A stretch of 64,000 bases of DNA, taken from Paramecium octaurelia. Its lineage: Eukaryota > Ciliophora > Oligohymenophorea > Peniculida > Parameciidae. The notes below the pieces were generated by a model. The model had not been told where the DNA came from and made no database searches. It saw nothing but the letters and a program-made list of their open reading frames with translations. The DNA is taken from contig CAJJDP010000067.1 in NCBI GenBank assembly GCA_905182995.1, positions 321,679 through 385,678 of the forward strand, given 5' to 3'. Shown piece by piece: positions 37,082-48,560 of this stretch. The translations under genes and the position numbers were made by a program. Numbering within the stretch: position 1 is the first letter of the stretch; the number at the start of each line of letters is the position of its first letter.

Positions 37082-39704
37082 ATGTATTGCACCTATCATC
37101 CCTAAAATCAAATATAATAAATCTGTTTAGCACCTCATATTTGTTAAAGGAAACTTTGTGGAGACTGCCAATATGAACATAATGTGGATTAAAAATTAAC
37201 AGTCCCAATCTCAAAATTTAGATAATTAGTGACTGAGAAATTCAAATAGTGTAATTTTGGTGGGAAACATGATTTAAAAGATATGAAAGATAGCTTAAAA
37301 TAAAGACAATTCAAGTCTGAGATTGAATTTAAGAAAATATTGGAATAAATTAGATTATCTTATGAGATATTAGAAAAGTAAGAAGAATCGTACATGGATC
37401 TCATAAATGAAAATGAGAACTTTGCAGAATCATCTACAACTAGTTTACAATTTCTAGTCTAAATATTAAATGGCAGCATTTTGGATGAATGGAAAGATAA
37501 AAAACAAAGCTATTTATCTAAAATACAAGAAGCTTTGGATTAATTTGATGCCTAAATGTAGGCTTATTGTGAAAAACTTAAAGGAGAAATCAAAGTGATT
37601 TAGTAGATAGTTTAGTAACTATTTAATTATTTTATTATAGAATAGAAAAAGATGAGATATTTAAATGGAAAGAAGCTGTTTAAGAATGCAAATGTCGCCA
37701 ATGGGATTATTATGGTCAGAAGTTTATTAACACAAAATTTCTAATTAAGTTTACTAAAGAAAAAGAAATCCAATATATCAGAGACGGTTCCATCATTAAA
37801 ATGTAAATACTTTTGATAATAAATCTTAATAGCCAAAGAGTCAAAAATATTTCTATGTAACCTGAAGTCCTACAAAATTTAGAGTAAATTTAATACCTAA
37901 GGTGGTTTGGAAATTATGATTAAAATCATTAAAAAGTTGGTAAATGGATAGCTACTTGGAGAGGAGAAGGTTTAAAAGATGTTGGTGGATAGTACTCTAA
38001 TGATGGGAAAAAAAAAGGTTTATGGAAAGAACTATTAGCTGATTTTTGGAGGTATATTAAATTATAATAAATTAATAGCAAAACAAATGCATATGAATTT
38101 GGAGAATATATTGATGGTTAAAGAAGATAAACCTGGAAATATATTTACAAAGATCAAGAACTGTATAAAGAGATAAAATTATTATAGCTGCGGGGGAGAA
38201 TATAATGATCATGGATAGAAAAATGGAATTTGGAAAGAGTTTTGGGAAGGATTTTGGGAGAAATCGTTCGTGATAAATAAGGGAGAGTATAAAAATGGAA
38301 AGAAAATTGGTAAATGGGAAATATTATATAAGCCGGAAGATGATAATTAATATAAAAAAATGTAAGAGATATATATAAAGTTTTAATTAGTGGAGGTGGC
38401 TAATATGATTTAGAAGGTTCTGAGATTAAGATTGGAGAGTGGAATGAACTCAGAGAGGGATTTTGGGATAAATCCTAAGTAACCTATTGTGGGGAATACG
38501 AGAATGGTAAGAAAATTGGTAAATGGGAAACTTTTTACAAGTAGTAAAATATGTAAAAATCAATATTATATCTTTCGTTAGAGGTGGTGGTGAATATGAT
38601 AAAGGAAATGAAATTTAGATTGGGTAGTGGATAGAATTAAGCGAAGGATTTTGGGATAAATCTTAGGTCACTTATTGTGGGAGTTACTAAAATGGTAAAA
38701 AGGTCGGTAGGTGGCTCACTAAGTATTAAAATAAAGAAATGTAAATAGTTTGATAATTATTTAGTGGTGGTGGATCATATCAAGAAGGAGGATCTGGAAT
38801 TAAGGTTGGATAGTGGACTGAAATAAGACCAGGCTTTTGGGAAAGATCATAAGTAACTGATCATGGTGAATATAAAGTTGGCAATAAGATTGGTTAATGG
38901 GATACTCTTTATGAAAATAAAAAAATGTATTACATTACTTATATGTAGTGCTGGTGGAAAATATGATGAAAAAGAAAATGAATATAAGATTGGATAATGG
39001 GTTGATCTGAGTGATGGATTTTTTGAAGATTAATAAGTAACCTATAGTGGAGAATATAAAAACAATAAAAAGGTTGGTGCATGGTAGACTTTTTTTCAAA
39101 ATAAGAAAATGTAAACAAACTTAAATGAATTTAGCGGTGGCGGATAATATGATCTACAAGGAGAGGGATTTAAAGTTGGACAATGGATTGATTTGAATGA
39201 TGCATTTTAGTATTACTCATAAGTAACATATAACGGGGAATATTAAAATGGAAAAAAAATTGGTAGATGGGATATCAATTATTAAGGAACAAAAATGTAA
39301 GCATAAGAAAAAATATTTTAGTGGAGGAGGATCCTATGATGAAAAAGGGGATGGAACATAAATAGGGTAGTGGATTGAATTAGACGATGGGTTTTGGGAG
39401 AAATCATAAATAACCTATGTGGGATAGTATAAAAATGGTAAAAAAATTAGTAAATGGGAAATTTTACATAAGGGATCTAAAATGTAAATATGATTTGAAA
39501 ATATTTTATTTTAGTGGTGGTGGATATTACGATGGAGATAATGGACTTAAGTTAGGCAAATGGATTGAGTTGAGGGATGGGTTTTATTATATGAGTTAAA
39601 TCGCTTATATCGGTGAATATGAATCTGGCAAAAAATTTGGTACTTGGGTGGAAATGGATTTAACTAGGAATTAGAAATTAAACGAATGCAAATATTATCG
39701 TTGA
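37082..39704 (+). CDS. B-box zinc finger, coiled coil and GGGxYD-repeat protein
   Basis: 776 aa after eleven introns of 22-31 nt; the total divides exactly by three. The N-terminus MYCTYHPQNQIQQICLAPHI followed by CQRKLCGDCQYEHNVDQ is a B-box-like zinc finger (Cys/His spacing visible by eye). A coiled coil of about 170 residues follows (LSYEILEKQEESYMDLINEN). The rest is a tandem array of about eight 50-residue repeats with consensus GGGxYD, KIGxWxEL, GFW, QVTYxGEYKNGKKIGKWE, related to MORN-type antiparallel sheets. Each repeat is one exon, and every repeat intron splits the same Ile/Met codon after its second base. This architecture is a ciliate-type family of unknown function. It ends KLNECKYYR at TGA 39702-39704. 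Confidence 0.85.
38180..39640 (+). repeat. Tandem exon-sized repeats, about 165-190 bp each
   Basis: About eight diverged units, each encoding one GGGxYD..GEYKNGKKIGKW module and each ending with an intron (for example 24, 22, 24, 25 and 31 nt). Units share splice phase and position, so whole exon-plus-intron blocks appear to have been duplicated in tandem. Intron sequences are not conserved between units, which indicates age. Confidence 0.8.
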
Positions 39705-41212
39705 AAAATAATTAGAGTTATAAAAAATATAGATAAACATAAAATAAAAATATTTCATTTAATAAAGTTATGAGAAAGTAGGATGAATACAATCTTTCCA
39801 TGGTTGAATAAATTCTATTGAAGCATATCTAAAATTGTTAGAATAAATAAAATTGATTATTTAGAATTACATTAGATTATTTTTCATTTTCCTCTATTCT
39901 TCTGAGAAAATAATTGAATTATGATTGTTTGATTTTGAATGACAATTCAAAAGATAAAAGTTAAACTATATGCTTTAATAAATCGATGATGAATTATAAA
40001 AAAAGCTATCTCCAAAAACATTTTGTTTTTTAATATGGAGAAAAAATAATTTCATAAATATTGATTAGAATAGGAATAAGAATCAATTTGAATAGACTGC
40101 GATGCAAAATAGAGATTAAATATTAAAGTAGAAATACTATCTCTCAAATAATTTATTTAGAAAAAGAATAATATTACTCCTCCTTTTGTGAATAGAATAG
40201 TTTTACTTTTCTTTATGATTATGATAGATTTTCGTTTTTATCATTTTCTAAGCAAGTGTGTATATTAATTTAGTGGATAAAAATGAAACCATTAAATCTT
40301 TTTTAAGATAAATATGATTCTGTTTAAAGTCTGTCAAATGTTCTTGAGGATTTAATGTTATAACAGCAGAATTTAATCTGGAAAGTTCCCAGAATGTCAT
40401 CTGTAGCCGGGAAAATACAGTAATTTTGATTTTCTCTTATGGATATTGTTAATTAATTTGGTCAAATTAGATAATTTATGCTATTGATCAAATGTACCTT
40501 TCTACCTTAAATAAGTTAAATAGTTTAAAAATGTTTTCCTAGAAGTGTCTCTTGCGGATTATCAGACTTCTCTTCTAGATATCTCTCAAAATCTTTAATA
40601 AAGAAAAGAGTTTAGGATCTGATAATTGTTTGAAAGTGACTGCTACTTCATTTTTTGATAATTATTGATTTCTAATTATATTGAATAAATGATTAGATAG
40701 AAAATAAACCTGGTTTTTGGTAAAAAATATTAGGTGATCAATTTAAGTTGTAAAAAGATTAAAATAAATAATCATAATCTACTTTTATGGTAATGGATTA
40801 AAATGGCTGTTAATTATTTATCACTGTCTTATGTTAGTAAGGATTAGAGTATACGTTTTTCCTTTATAACTAGGGTAATGAAGTTGAATTGTTATTAATA
40901 GAAAATAAAGGAGATAAAATTATCTTGCATAACAAAAATTTCTCTTTGTAATGTAATTTAAAGTAAATAAGTAACAGTCAACGAAACTAGATTTTCGATT
41001 TAAGTAAATTAATTATTGGAAATGTGAAATTCATTTTTTGAAAGACATATTTAATATTTCAGAAGAAATAATAGAATTTAAATAATAGCAAAGAACCAAG
41101 CTATTTTAATTTCTTCAAGATATCTTTTTCTAAAAAGCTATATTAGACAAAAAATAATTTAGAAGTGCTTAATTAAATATAAACAACAGGTTCATATAAA
41201 TTCATATCAAAG
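39705..41212. other. Gene-poor region with fragmentary coding-like frames
   Basis: No gene could be modelled. Plus-strand pieces look protein-like in the ciliate code: about 40110-40435 (contains SLSNVLEDLMLQQQNLIWKV) and about 40797-41040 (contains NEVELLLIENKGDKIILHNK). They lie in different frames with no convincing introns between them. They may be remains of a gene or chance, since TGA-only frames of 80-120 codons are expected. The boundary at about 39.7 kb marks the end of dense gene order. Confidence 0.35.
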
Positions 41213-41790
41213 ATGGATTTATAAAAATTATACCAAAACAGAAATAAGTTAACAGTTATAAAATCCAAACTTTGCTCTCATAGATTCAGTTAAGAGGTGA
41301 TGGATGCTATGGGAAACAAAGACCCATTTGATATATTTATGGATCTCAATACCTTGATAGGAATTAAGCCTCCAACCCATAGAGATTTACAAATATCACT
41401 TCAGAGTCTCTCTGACTTGGTTCAGATGATGGAAGTCCTGTCTTGCCTATTTAAATTGAAGGGTTTGGTTGTAGGATGCAGCCCTAACAAAAGGATCCCC
41501 TCTAGGATAATGAGTGGAGCCTTCTGGAACTTTTTTATAGTGGACCTGATACAGGTGGGTTCTGGATGACCTGACGTTCTTTGTGTTACCTAAAACATTG
41601 GGTCTGTGTTGGAGAACAATTAATAGGGTCACCTTTGGACTTACCATTACCTTTCTTCATCCCCTAATTATTCCCAAGATTGCGTTGAGGCACTTGTGCG
41701 TTACTGTACTTGGGTTTTATCTGCCAATTTTCTAACTTCGGCTTGGACTCTGGCCTATATCTAAAGGCATCACTTTATCTCTTTTTCTTA
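41213..41790. other. GC-rich island with long ORFs on both strands
   Basis: From about 41270 to 41780 the base composition is clearly richer in G and C than the flanks. A plus-strand frame (41213-41569, 118 codons) reads MDLQKLYQNRNKLTVIKSKL and later NKDPFDIFMDLNTLIGIKPP. A minus-strand frame (about 41346-41790) reads KLENWQIKPKYSNAQVPQRN and GLPSSEPSQRDSEVIFVNLY. Neither resembles a family I know, and only one can be real. Possible explanations are a transferred or foreign segment, part of a mobile element, or a highly expressed unknown gene. No terminal repeats were seen. Confidence 0.4.
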
Positions 41791-43171
41791 TTTGTGTACT
41801 GATTTATCCTATATATTTATGTGATTATCAAATTTAATAAAAATATTCTATTTGCTGTTAATTCTGAGATTAGAAACTAATTTTTCTTTTTGAATAATAT
41901 AGAATTGCATTTTTATAGTTTATTTCTAACTGACCTATTTGTGGTTTTTAAAAGAAACATATTCAATCCATTTCATAATTCGTCTTCCAAATCAAGGTTT
42001 TAAAAGCCAATATTTATTGATATCAAGTGATTTTGACAAATTTTTCACTTCTCAAATGTTCTAGATTACTACTTAAAATTAGCCATCTCGATTTTAATAT
42101 TCCAAGCATATAAAATAGAGATAAATTTTAAACTTTCACTTATGAAAATATTATTTAATAAAGGCTAGTATTTTTTTTAATCAAATAGAATATTTAGAAT
42201 TTTTTTTAATCTCAATCTATTTTACATAATAATTAACTGCCCATTTTTGATTTTCCTATTTTTATATCCCTATCTAAGCTACCTAAAGTAGATCAGGCTT
42301 TAAACTGTTCTGTCTTGTAATTGCAAGCGCTAATTTTATATTTATTGATATAACATCATGCTTTAAATTTTCCATTTATTATTATTAATAACAAAATGAA
42401 AGAAATTGGCTTAATATTTTTTTGATTTTAGAAGAGATAATTGAGAAAAATAAATTCAGGCCTACCACTATTAACTTAGATCAATTTTACAAAACATACT
42501 TACTGTATCTCTTACAGCAAACTCAGGTTGCTATTCTACCTTCATAGTAGAAATAATTTTCCAGAATTTCTTGGAATTTAGTAAAAGAACATTTAATTTC
42601 TTGAGAAAATATTATTCCCTATTCTAATTTTTTTGAAGATTGGAAGCATAAAATATGTGAAAGATGCATTTTATGTGATAATGCAAGTTAGCTTGATATT
42701 ATACTTATAATTAATATACATAAATATTTCAGATAAGCTTTTATAATAGGATTCATTAATACAGCAATGATTCATCTGGTTTGTCTCGAAACAATTACTA
42801 AATTAAGCTAAGGATGAAATTGATATGAAGTAGGTCAAACTTAATAAATAATATCATTCCAAGGAAAACCTCATTTTATGTTGAGTCATGAAAATGCTTC
42901 GTAACTCTATCTTTCTAAATTGTTTAGAATTTACCTATCTTAAAGGGTAGAGCCTAACACAATTCATTCTATCTAAAATTTTCATCCAGTTAAGAAAAGG
43001 TAAATATCTCTTTCTAATACCGATGTTGGTGTTCTTGATATTGATTCTTATCCTCCTCTTAAAAATTATTTAACTAAAGAGTTTATACTAATTTCAATCC
43101 CTTAGCTATGATAAAGAGAGGAGTATCTTAGATTAGTATCTTTAAATATTGTTAATTTAAGATATAAAATA
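41791..43171. other. AT-rich region with one interrupted coding-like frame
   Basis: On the plus strand about 42430-42680 reads EEIIEKNKFRPTTINLDQFY, then (after one TGA in the same frame) ENIIPYSNFFEDWKHKICER and CILCDNAS. The persistence of protein-like sequence in the same frame across the TGA suggests a decayed gene fragment with a Cys-pair motif. The remainder shows nothing recognisable. Confidence 0.35.
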
Positions 43172-43701
43172 ATGAAATGGGTTTATTCTCAATAAGACAG
43201 CATCGAATGGCTGAGAGGCAATAGAGGAAATCCAAACCGAAGAGATGTTCTGATAACTAGAGTAAGAATGATACCACTTAGTAAAACAATGGAGAATTTT
43301 AAGGTGGATTGGATTAATCTTTAGCGCTAATTCAAATAGTCTAAAGAGATTGATTTCCTGAATGAGTAAGGGATCATCATACTTCACCTGATGTCTCGAG
43401 CAATCTTTAACTTGTAACAAATTATGTAATTTCACAAACTTCTTTTTAACCCTTAGACTAAATATAACATGATGAGGCATTTATAGCCAATATAAAAGGG
43501 GCAAGTAAAGTGAAAATAAAGCAATAGAGAGAGGAAAGAATAGCAGTCCTCAATTTCAAAAGGAAAGGTGAATTGAGTTCGATCAATCTACCTTTAGAGA
43601 ATAGAAGAAGTGAAAGTGCTTAAAGAAAATAGCAGGCTACTAGTGGAAAATACTATGTCAGGAATAAGAATCGAGGTATTTTAGATATTTTACCATAATG
43701 A
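43172..43701 (+). CDS. Hypothetical protein, possibly two exons
   Basis: Begins MKWVYSQQDSIEWLRGNRGN at 43172. Without splicing it ends at TGA 43511-43513 (113 aa). Removing a 17-nt interval starting GTAAAG joins it to QQREERIAVLNFKRKGELSS and NRRSESAQRKQQATSGKYYV, ending DILPQ at 43699-43701. A 17-nt intron would be unusually short. Content is basic and less AT-rich than the surroundings, which favours coding. No family was recognised; an opposite-strand frame over the same bases is less convincing. Confidence 0.4.
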
Positions 43702-43935
43702 ATCTAACTGGAATGGTTATTAAAGAATGTGAGGATAAAAATCATGTATGTATAATTTTTTAGGTTCCTTCTTCTTATCAGCCTCTATAGGTTCTTGGGA
43801 CAATATTATTATATTTTTAATAAATTTATGTTATCATTCCTATTCTCAATTTTAATTGGCTCCATAGATCATTAACTATAATCATAATATCTTACAATTA
43901 GAAATTTTAACAACTACTTCATTCAGAAATTAATT

Positions 43936-44457
43936 TCAAAATATGATTTGTAGATATACAATATTGTGAATAGTAATTTCTTGTATCAAAATATAATCTA
44001 AAAAATTACAATAAAGCCAAAAGATCTTGAAGAATGAGTTGCCTTTATTATACTCATTAAGTAGCGAAATAATCAAAAGATTAAGTTATTTCAATTGGAA
44101 TCTTGTGTTTTTTCTGATTGATTCAATTTATAGAGGCTTGAGTAAATTTTAATAACCTAAACTTACTTGAAATTAAAAATTCTCTTGGGGCGCATCCCCC
44201 ACCACAATATTACTATCAAAGGCATTTAAACTAGCCAGAATTAATGCTACAAGTGTATCTTTTTTAAACATCTTTGAGATGTTAACCTTGAACTTGTTGA
44301 TAGCATTATTGGCTCTTCTAAAGCTTGTATTACTTTTCCAATCTATTTCTGAGACTCTACGTTTGATTATCGATTCAAACTATTTAGAAATCATTGTAAC
44401 GCATAGCTATTTAGATATAGATTTTGAGATAGTATGCCTTTTTTTGAGGCTATTCAT
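43936..44457 (-). CDS. Hypothetical protein, 173 aa
   Basis: Single open frame starting MNSLKKRHTISKSISKQLCV and including SEIDWKSNTSFRRANNAINK, FKVNISKMFKKDTLVALILA and NIVVGDAPQENF, then a hydrophobic, aromatic C-terminal part. A 30-nt interval GTAAGT..TCAAG near the middle could be an intron. The first 110 residues look like genuine protein, with locally higher GC; the C-terminal part is AT-driven and may be 3' sequence read past an unseen change. Family unknown. Length alone is not significant in this code. Confidence 0.35.
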
Positions 44458-44699
44458 TGAACATATAATTGTAAATTAAAAAAAACTCAAATTTTAATAC
44501 AAGGAGTAGCTGGATCATGTATATTTTATGTATTTGCAGATGAACTCTATGTTTACCTACAATAACACCATTTTATAATGCATTATATGAATCTCAACCA
44601 TTAAAACATTACCCGCTGATTATAATATTGGAGGCTCCTGTTCATCAGTATCTCATAATATATGAGTTATACCTGTTATGATACTGTCTTACTGTTATT

Positions 44700-45700
44700 A
44701 ATATTTTATTTACATATATTAGTCTAACAAAATGGTTCCTAATACATTCGATTTGCAGCCTAATGAGAGTTAGCATGTGTTTCTTTTAATACAATTCTAA
44801 ATAAATTGCCATTTCTTTATGTAAAAATTGTAAGAATTGTACTTGTATATCAGATTCTTATTAAAATAAAAATGGATGTGTTTTAAGAATATACTAAATC
44901 TCATAACAACATTGGCTGCATGAATGTAGAGGATTTCGCTTATAATCATATGGGTATTTGAAATGCTCTGCTCAGGTGGAAGAATAGAACACTTGACTTA
45001 CAATATATAGATTTTCCATCGGTAAAACTGGAACGACTCAAGTTAACTAATGCATACTTTTACTAGCAAACCTAGTTATGATTGTTGCCCTTTTAATGAT
45101 ATTCTAAGGGCTATACATTAATTGTTCCCTATTTTTAAGAAAGTATTCTGATAAGCGTGCAAACTGCTGGCAGCGCTTGATTGCTCCATCATGCGCCATT
45201 TGCAAATCGAGATGGGTACTCTGCAAATTGGATTTCGGAGCTAGACTACAAAGGATTTTATGATATCAAGTGTTCATGCATTTGAAATAGTGTATTGGAA
45301 TTTACGCGTAAATTATATCATGAAGTTATTGCATAGTGGATTTCACAATTCATAATAACTGAATCTTAAACTTTATAAATTTTTTATCTGCATCAGCCAT
45401 TCATTAAATATTTCTGGATATCCTAACCTCCCCCCCCCAAAATGTTGATCACTTCATTAGAGTCTTTAGCACCTTCTCTGAATGTAGTCATAATGTTGCT
45501 GATTCTATCTTACCGCAATGTCACACACATATTAAGCTTGCTGTAAGTTGTGTTACTGGTTGCAATTCTAGGCAAATCTATCTAGATGCTTGTTCCGCTT
45601 GATATAATAATGAGAAGTTAAGGTTTTAAATTTATCGTCAAAGCATGTCTGATTTTCAACTTATGCATCTTGTGTCGAATTCTAGCTACAATCAAAAATA
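44700..45700 (+). pseudogene. Decayed cysteine-rich repeat gene (furin-like pattern)
   Basis: Scattered plus-strand segments in different frames show the CxxC-rich patterns of the Paramecium growth-factor-receptor-like Cys-rich family: LCKNCKNCTCISDSYQNKNG near 44820-44880, NCWQRLIAPSCAICKSRW near 45160-45210, and ECSHNVADSILPQCHTHIKL followed by SCVTGCNSRQIYLDACSA near 45480-45600. No single frame stays open and no plausible small introns connect the pieces, so it is read as a broken gene. Such proteins are secreted or surface-exposed when intact. The extent is approximate. Confidence 0.4.
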
Positions 45701-47999
45701 AAGGCAACTAATCATATATTATTTTTCAAAATGATGTTTATTATCCCCTCAAGCTTATGATATGCCCCACTTCTTAAAACTATTTGGAGCACTTCAATAA
45801 TAAGTTGCCTTTATGCTTGTATCATTGCTCAATTTTTGATTACTTTGTTTTTGATAACTCATTTGAGTCCTGTTAACTGGATTATTAGGAATATACATTT
45901 ATATGAGTACTTAATGTGTCATAGAACACCAATATTAAATTTTAATGTTTCTTATAAGTGTATATATATATATATATATTAAGACTTTACACATGTGTCG
46001 TCAAGATGGTTACTCTAATTAATCAGGGTGAATGGGAAGTTTGGCTTGAAAACTCAAAATGCCGAAGGAGTAAGGTTATTTTTTCTGAATTAATAGCCAT
46101 AGCTTTTAGAAGAAGTAATCTAACCTAATAATAGGAGATATTATCATCAGAAGATGCTTTTATATTGGACAATCTTCCATTAAACCAAATGATGTTTGGC
46201 TGCATATTGCAGCAATCTCGTTTTCCTCAGTCCAGTGATCCAGTTAATAACTAATTCAATAGTCTGGAGCCTGATATAAAGGAAGTTTGAGATAGAGCAT
46301 CCTACCAGCCTTACTTATCTCTTTGTATTTCTATCCTACTAATCAAGTACTTCATGTGCTAACTGTAAATATATATATACATTGGTATTTTATGAACAAA
46401 ATGCATATTTAAATTTTTAAGGTGTACATTTCGAATGCATTCCTCTAAATGAATGTGTATATATATATTATGCGCTAATTCATACCAGGTTGGTATCTGA
46501 ATGATGCAAAAAGCTCTACTATAATTGTACTTCTGGATAAAAATAATCCATTTTATTTGGATGATTGGAAAGCTTGCTATTTATTTATTGATTAGTAGAG
46601 ATTGCAATCTTGTGATTCAATCTCATTCTTTGTAGATAATCTCGAGACAAACAAATTAAACTTATAGAATGACTTGATAAATAAGTTGACTCTGTTAACC
46701 TGCCCTAAATGATAACACATTAAATATAACCTGTCAATATTTTAGGTCATAATTGATGTATTTAATGCAAAACTCTATATTTCAATTATGAATATATACT
46801 GCTGTATCTGGCATAGCTTTAAATCCTTTTTGATATTATAATGACGCCTCGCTAAATTATATTTTATGGACAACTTCTAAAGGCATTAAACAAGACTTGT
46901 AGAGAAGAATTACTTTATCTTAACAACAGCAGCAATCGACAGGTAGTATTAATCTAAACATTCAGTCTGTTTAAGCATTTGACCTAACTTAACCGATACT
47001 TTATTGATTGGGTTTCCATGAGAGTACTCGAATCCGGCGAATTCAGAGTCCTCATCAACTTTAATACATGTCGTAATTGTATTGCTGATTCTGCTTTAAT
47101 AACATACTATATTTTTGATAATACCTTCAATCGTATAACTTATTGGGAAGTACGTAAATATATAAATTAATGGTAAAAAAATTAAATGCTCTAAAGCCTA
47201 CTTTTAAATTATGCTACATGAATCGAGAAAATGCTTCTTTTGTTTAATGTTACCTTTAATGTTGAGTAAACTTAAAGATTTGTATTATTTTTTTTCATCG
47301 TTTGATTTTAAATTCCACTTGTAAGGAGTTTTACTGCATTTTCTCTATGTTTAAAACCTGTTTCTCTTATTATTGCCATTGTATTTTCTTATAAGAGATT
47401 TATTTGACTATTAGATTTCATTGTAGTAGCTAGATGGTGCTCACTTAAATCATCTAAAGATGAATACAAGGCAAAATGTAATGAAATTATTCCGAGGCTA
47501 CTTTGATGTTCCTACTGATATTGATAATAACATTTAGATCTACTAGAGCATTATATTCAAAGTATTATTTAATATAGTCTAATAGGTATACTTATTTCTC
47601 TTGCATTGAAGGTTTATATTTATCATCTTCCTGATAAATCTGTTGCTCATATTGCAATACCTTAAATAGCTTCGAATATTCGATAAGAGGATAGCGATAT
47701 CAAATAAGCCATATTGATATGTGCAAATTGTATCAAAACATATAACATAAACTCAGCATCAAACCGTTTTTTTATTATTCTTAATAAGATATCATTCTAG
47801 TTTAGATAAATGTGATGTAATTCCATTTTTAAGTTGTAAACATCTCCAAATTTCTGCTGGTTGTTTGACAATTAGCTCTATTATAGTCTTCTTCATCATG
47901 TCCTTCTTGTTTGGCTACAGCTGCTGAATATTTACATTTATTAGCTTTTCCATTTATTGAAGCTTATCGAAAATCTAACAAAATTATTATAATTAATAT
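45701..47999. other. Gene-poor region, isolated coding-like frames
   Basis: Contains a TA dinucleotide run at 45961-45979. Plus-strand frames with protein-like content: about 46490-46712 (WYLNDAKSSTIIVLLDKNNP) and 46841-47221 (126 codons, MTPRQIIFYGQLLKALNKTC, including FNTCRNCIADSALITYYIFD). The latter has a CxxC pair, so these may be further pieces of decayed Cys-rich genes. Length is within chance range. No gene is claimed. Confidence 0.3.
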
Positions 48000-48560
48000 T
48001 TAACTGGATTCATCATTAAATGCTTGGAGTTCATCCTCCTAATCAAGATTTCGATTTCTCCACCAAATATCTCATTTTCCAAATTTTTAACCTCATTTAT
48101 AGTCTCCACTTTAAGTAATTTACTAATTATCTTAAAACTCTTCACTAATGTCAATCCATTTCCCAACTTTAATCGAATCTCCTTCTATTTAATCTTCATA
48201 AAATCCTCCACCACTTGGATTGTTTTTTTAACTATTTATTTATTAATGTAATAATACATCTATAAAAAGATTCACCATCGTTACTCTTGTCAAAAATATC
48301 CCATCTACTAATTTATTTTACCATTTTTATATTCTCCATTATAAGTTACCTAACATTAACTAATAATTTAATAATTAATCAAAAAATTCTTCCAAAAATA
48401 ATCGCTCAAATCAATCTATTGACCTTCCTTTTTTATTTTTCATTTACCATTTATTTTTATTCATGTTGCAAATTTTACACTCATATTCTTCTTAATTTGT
48501 ATCTTCTAGGATATTTAGCATTTTAGTGGCTCAATATTGATTATATTTAAATAACATGAT
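48000..48560 (-). pseudogene. Decayed GGGxYD-repeat paralogue
   Basis: Minus-strand sequence repeats the module seen at 37.1-39.7 kb: SGGGFYEDQIEGDSIKVGKW followed by IDISEEFQDNQQITQSGDYK in one unit (about 48110-48240), and VTYNGEYKNGKINQQMGYF in a second (about 48280-48360), with a weaker third trace up to about 48550. TGA codons and a frame change interrupt the units, some where the family has Trp. Thus a relative of the intact gene lies 8 kb away as a broken remnant, pointing to local duplication and decay. A plus-strand reading of the same bases is hydrophobic and spurious. Confidence 0.65.

Noticed and set aside
41447-41647. Minus-strand standard-code frame with KVPEGSTHYPRGDPFVRAAS
   Set aside because: It shares the GC-rich island with two longer ciliate-code frames; an absence of TAA/TAG in GC-richer DNA explains it. 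Not listed as a gene.
43157-43480. Minus-strand frame beginning MPHHVIFSLRVKKKFVKLHN
   Set aside because: The plus strand over the same bases reads a better-balanced protein in the ciliate code; the minus frame is probably its shadow.
48024-48526. Two hydrophobic plus-strand frames of about 75-79 codons
   Set aside because: They are antisense to the decayed GGGxYD repeats; hydrophobicity comes from T-rich antisense codons.
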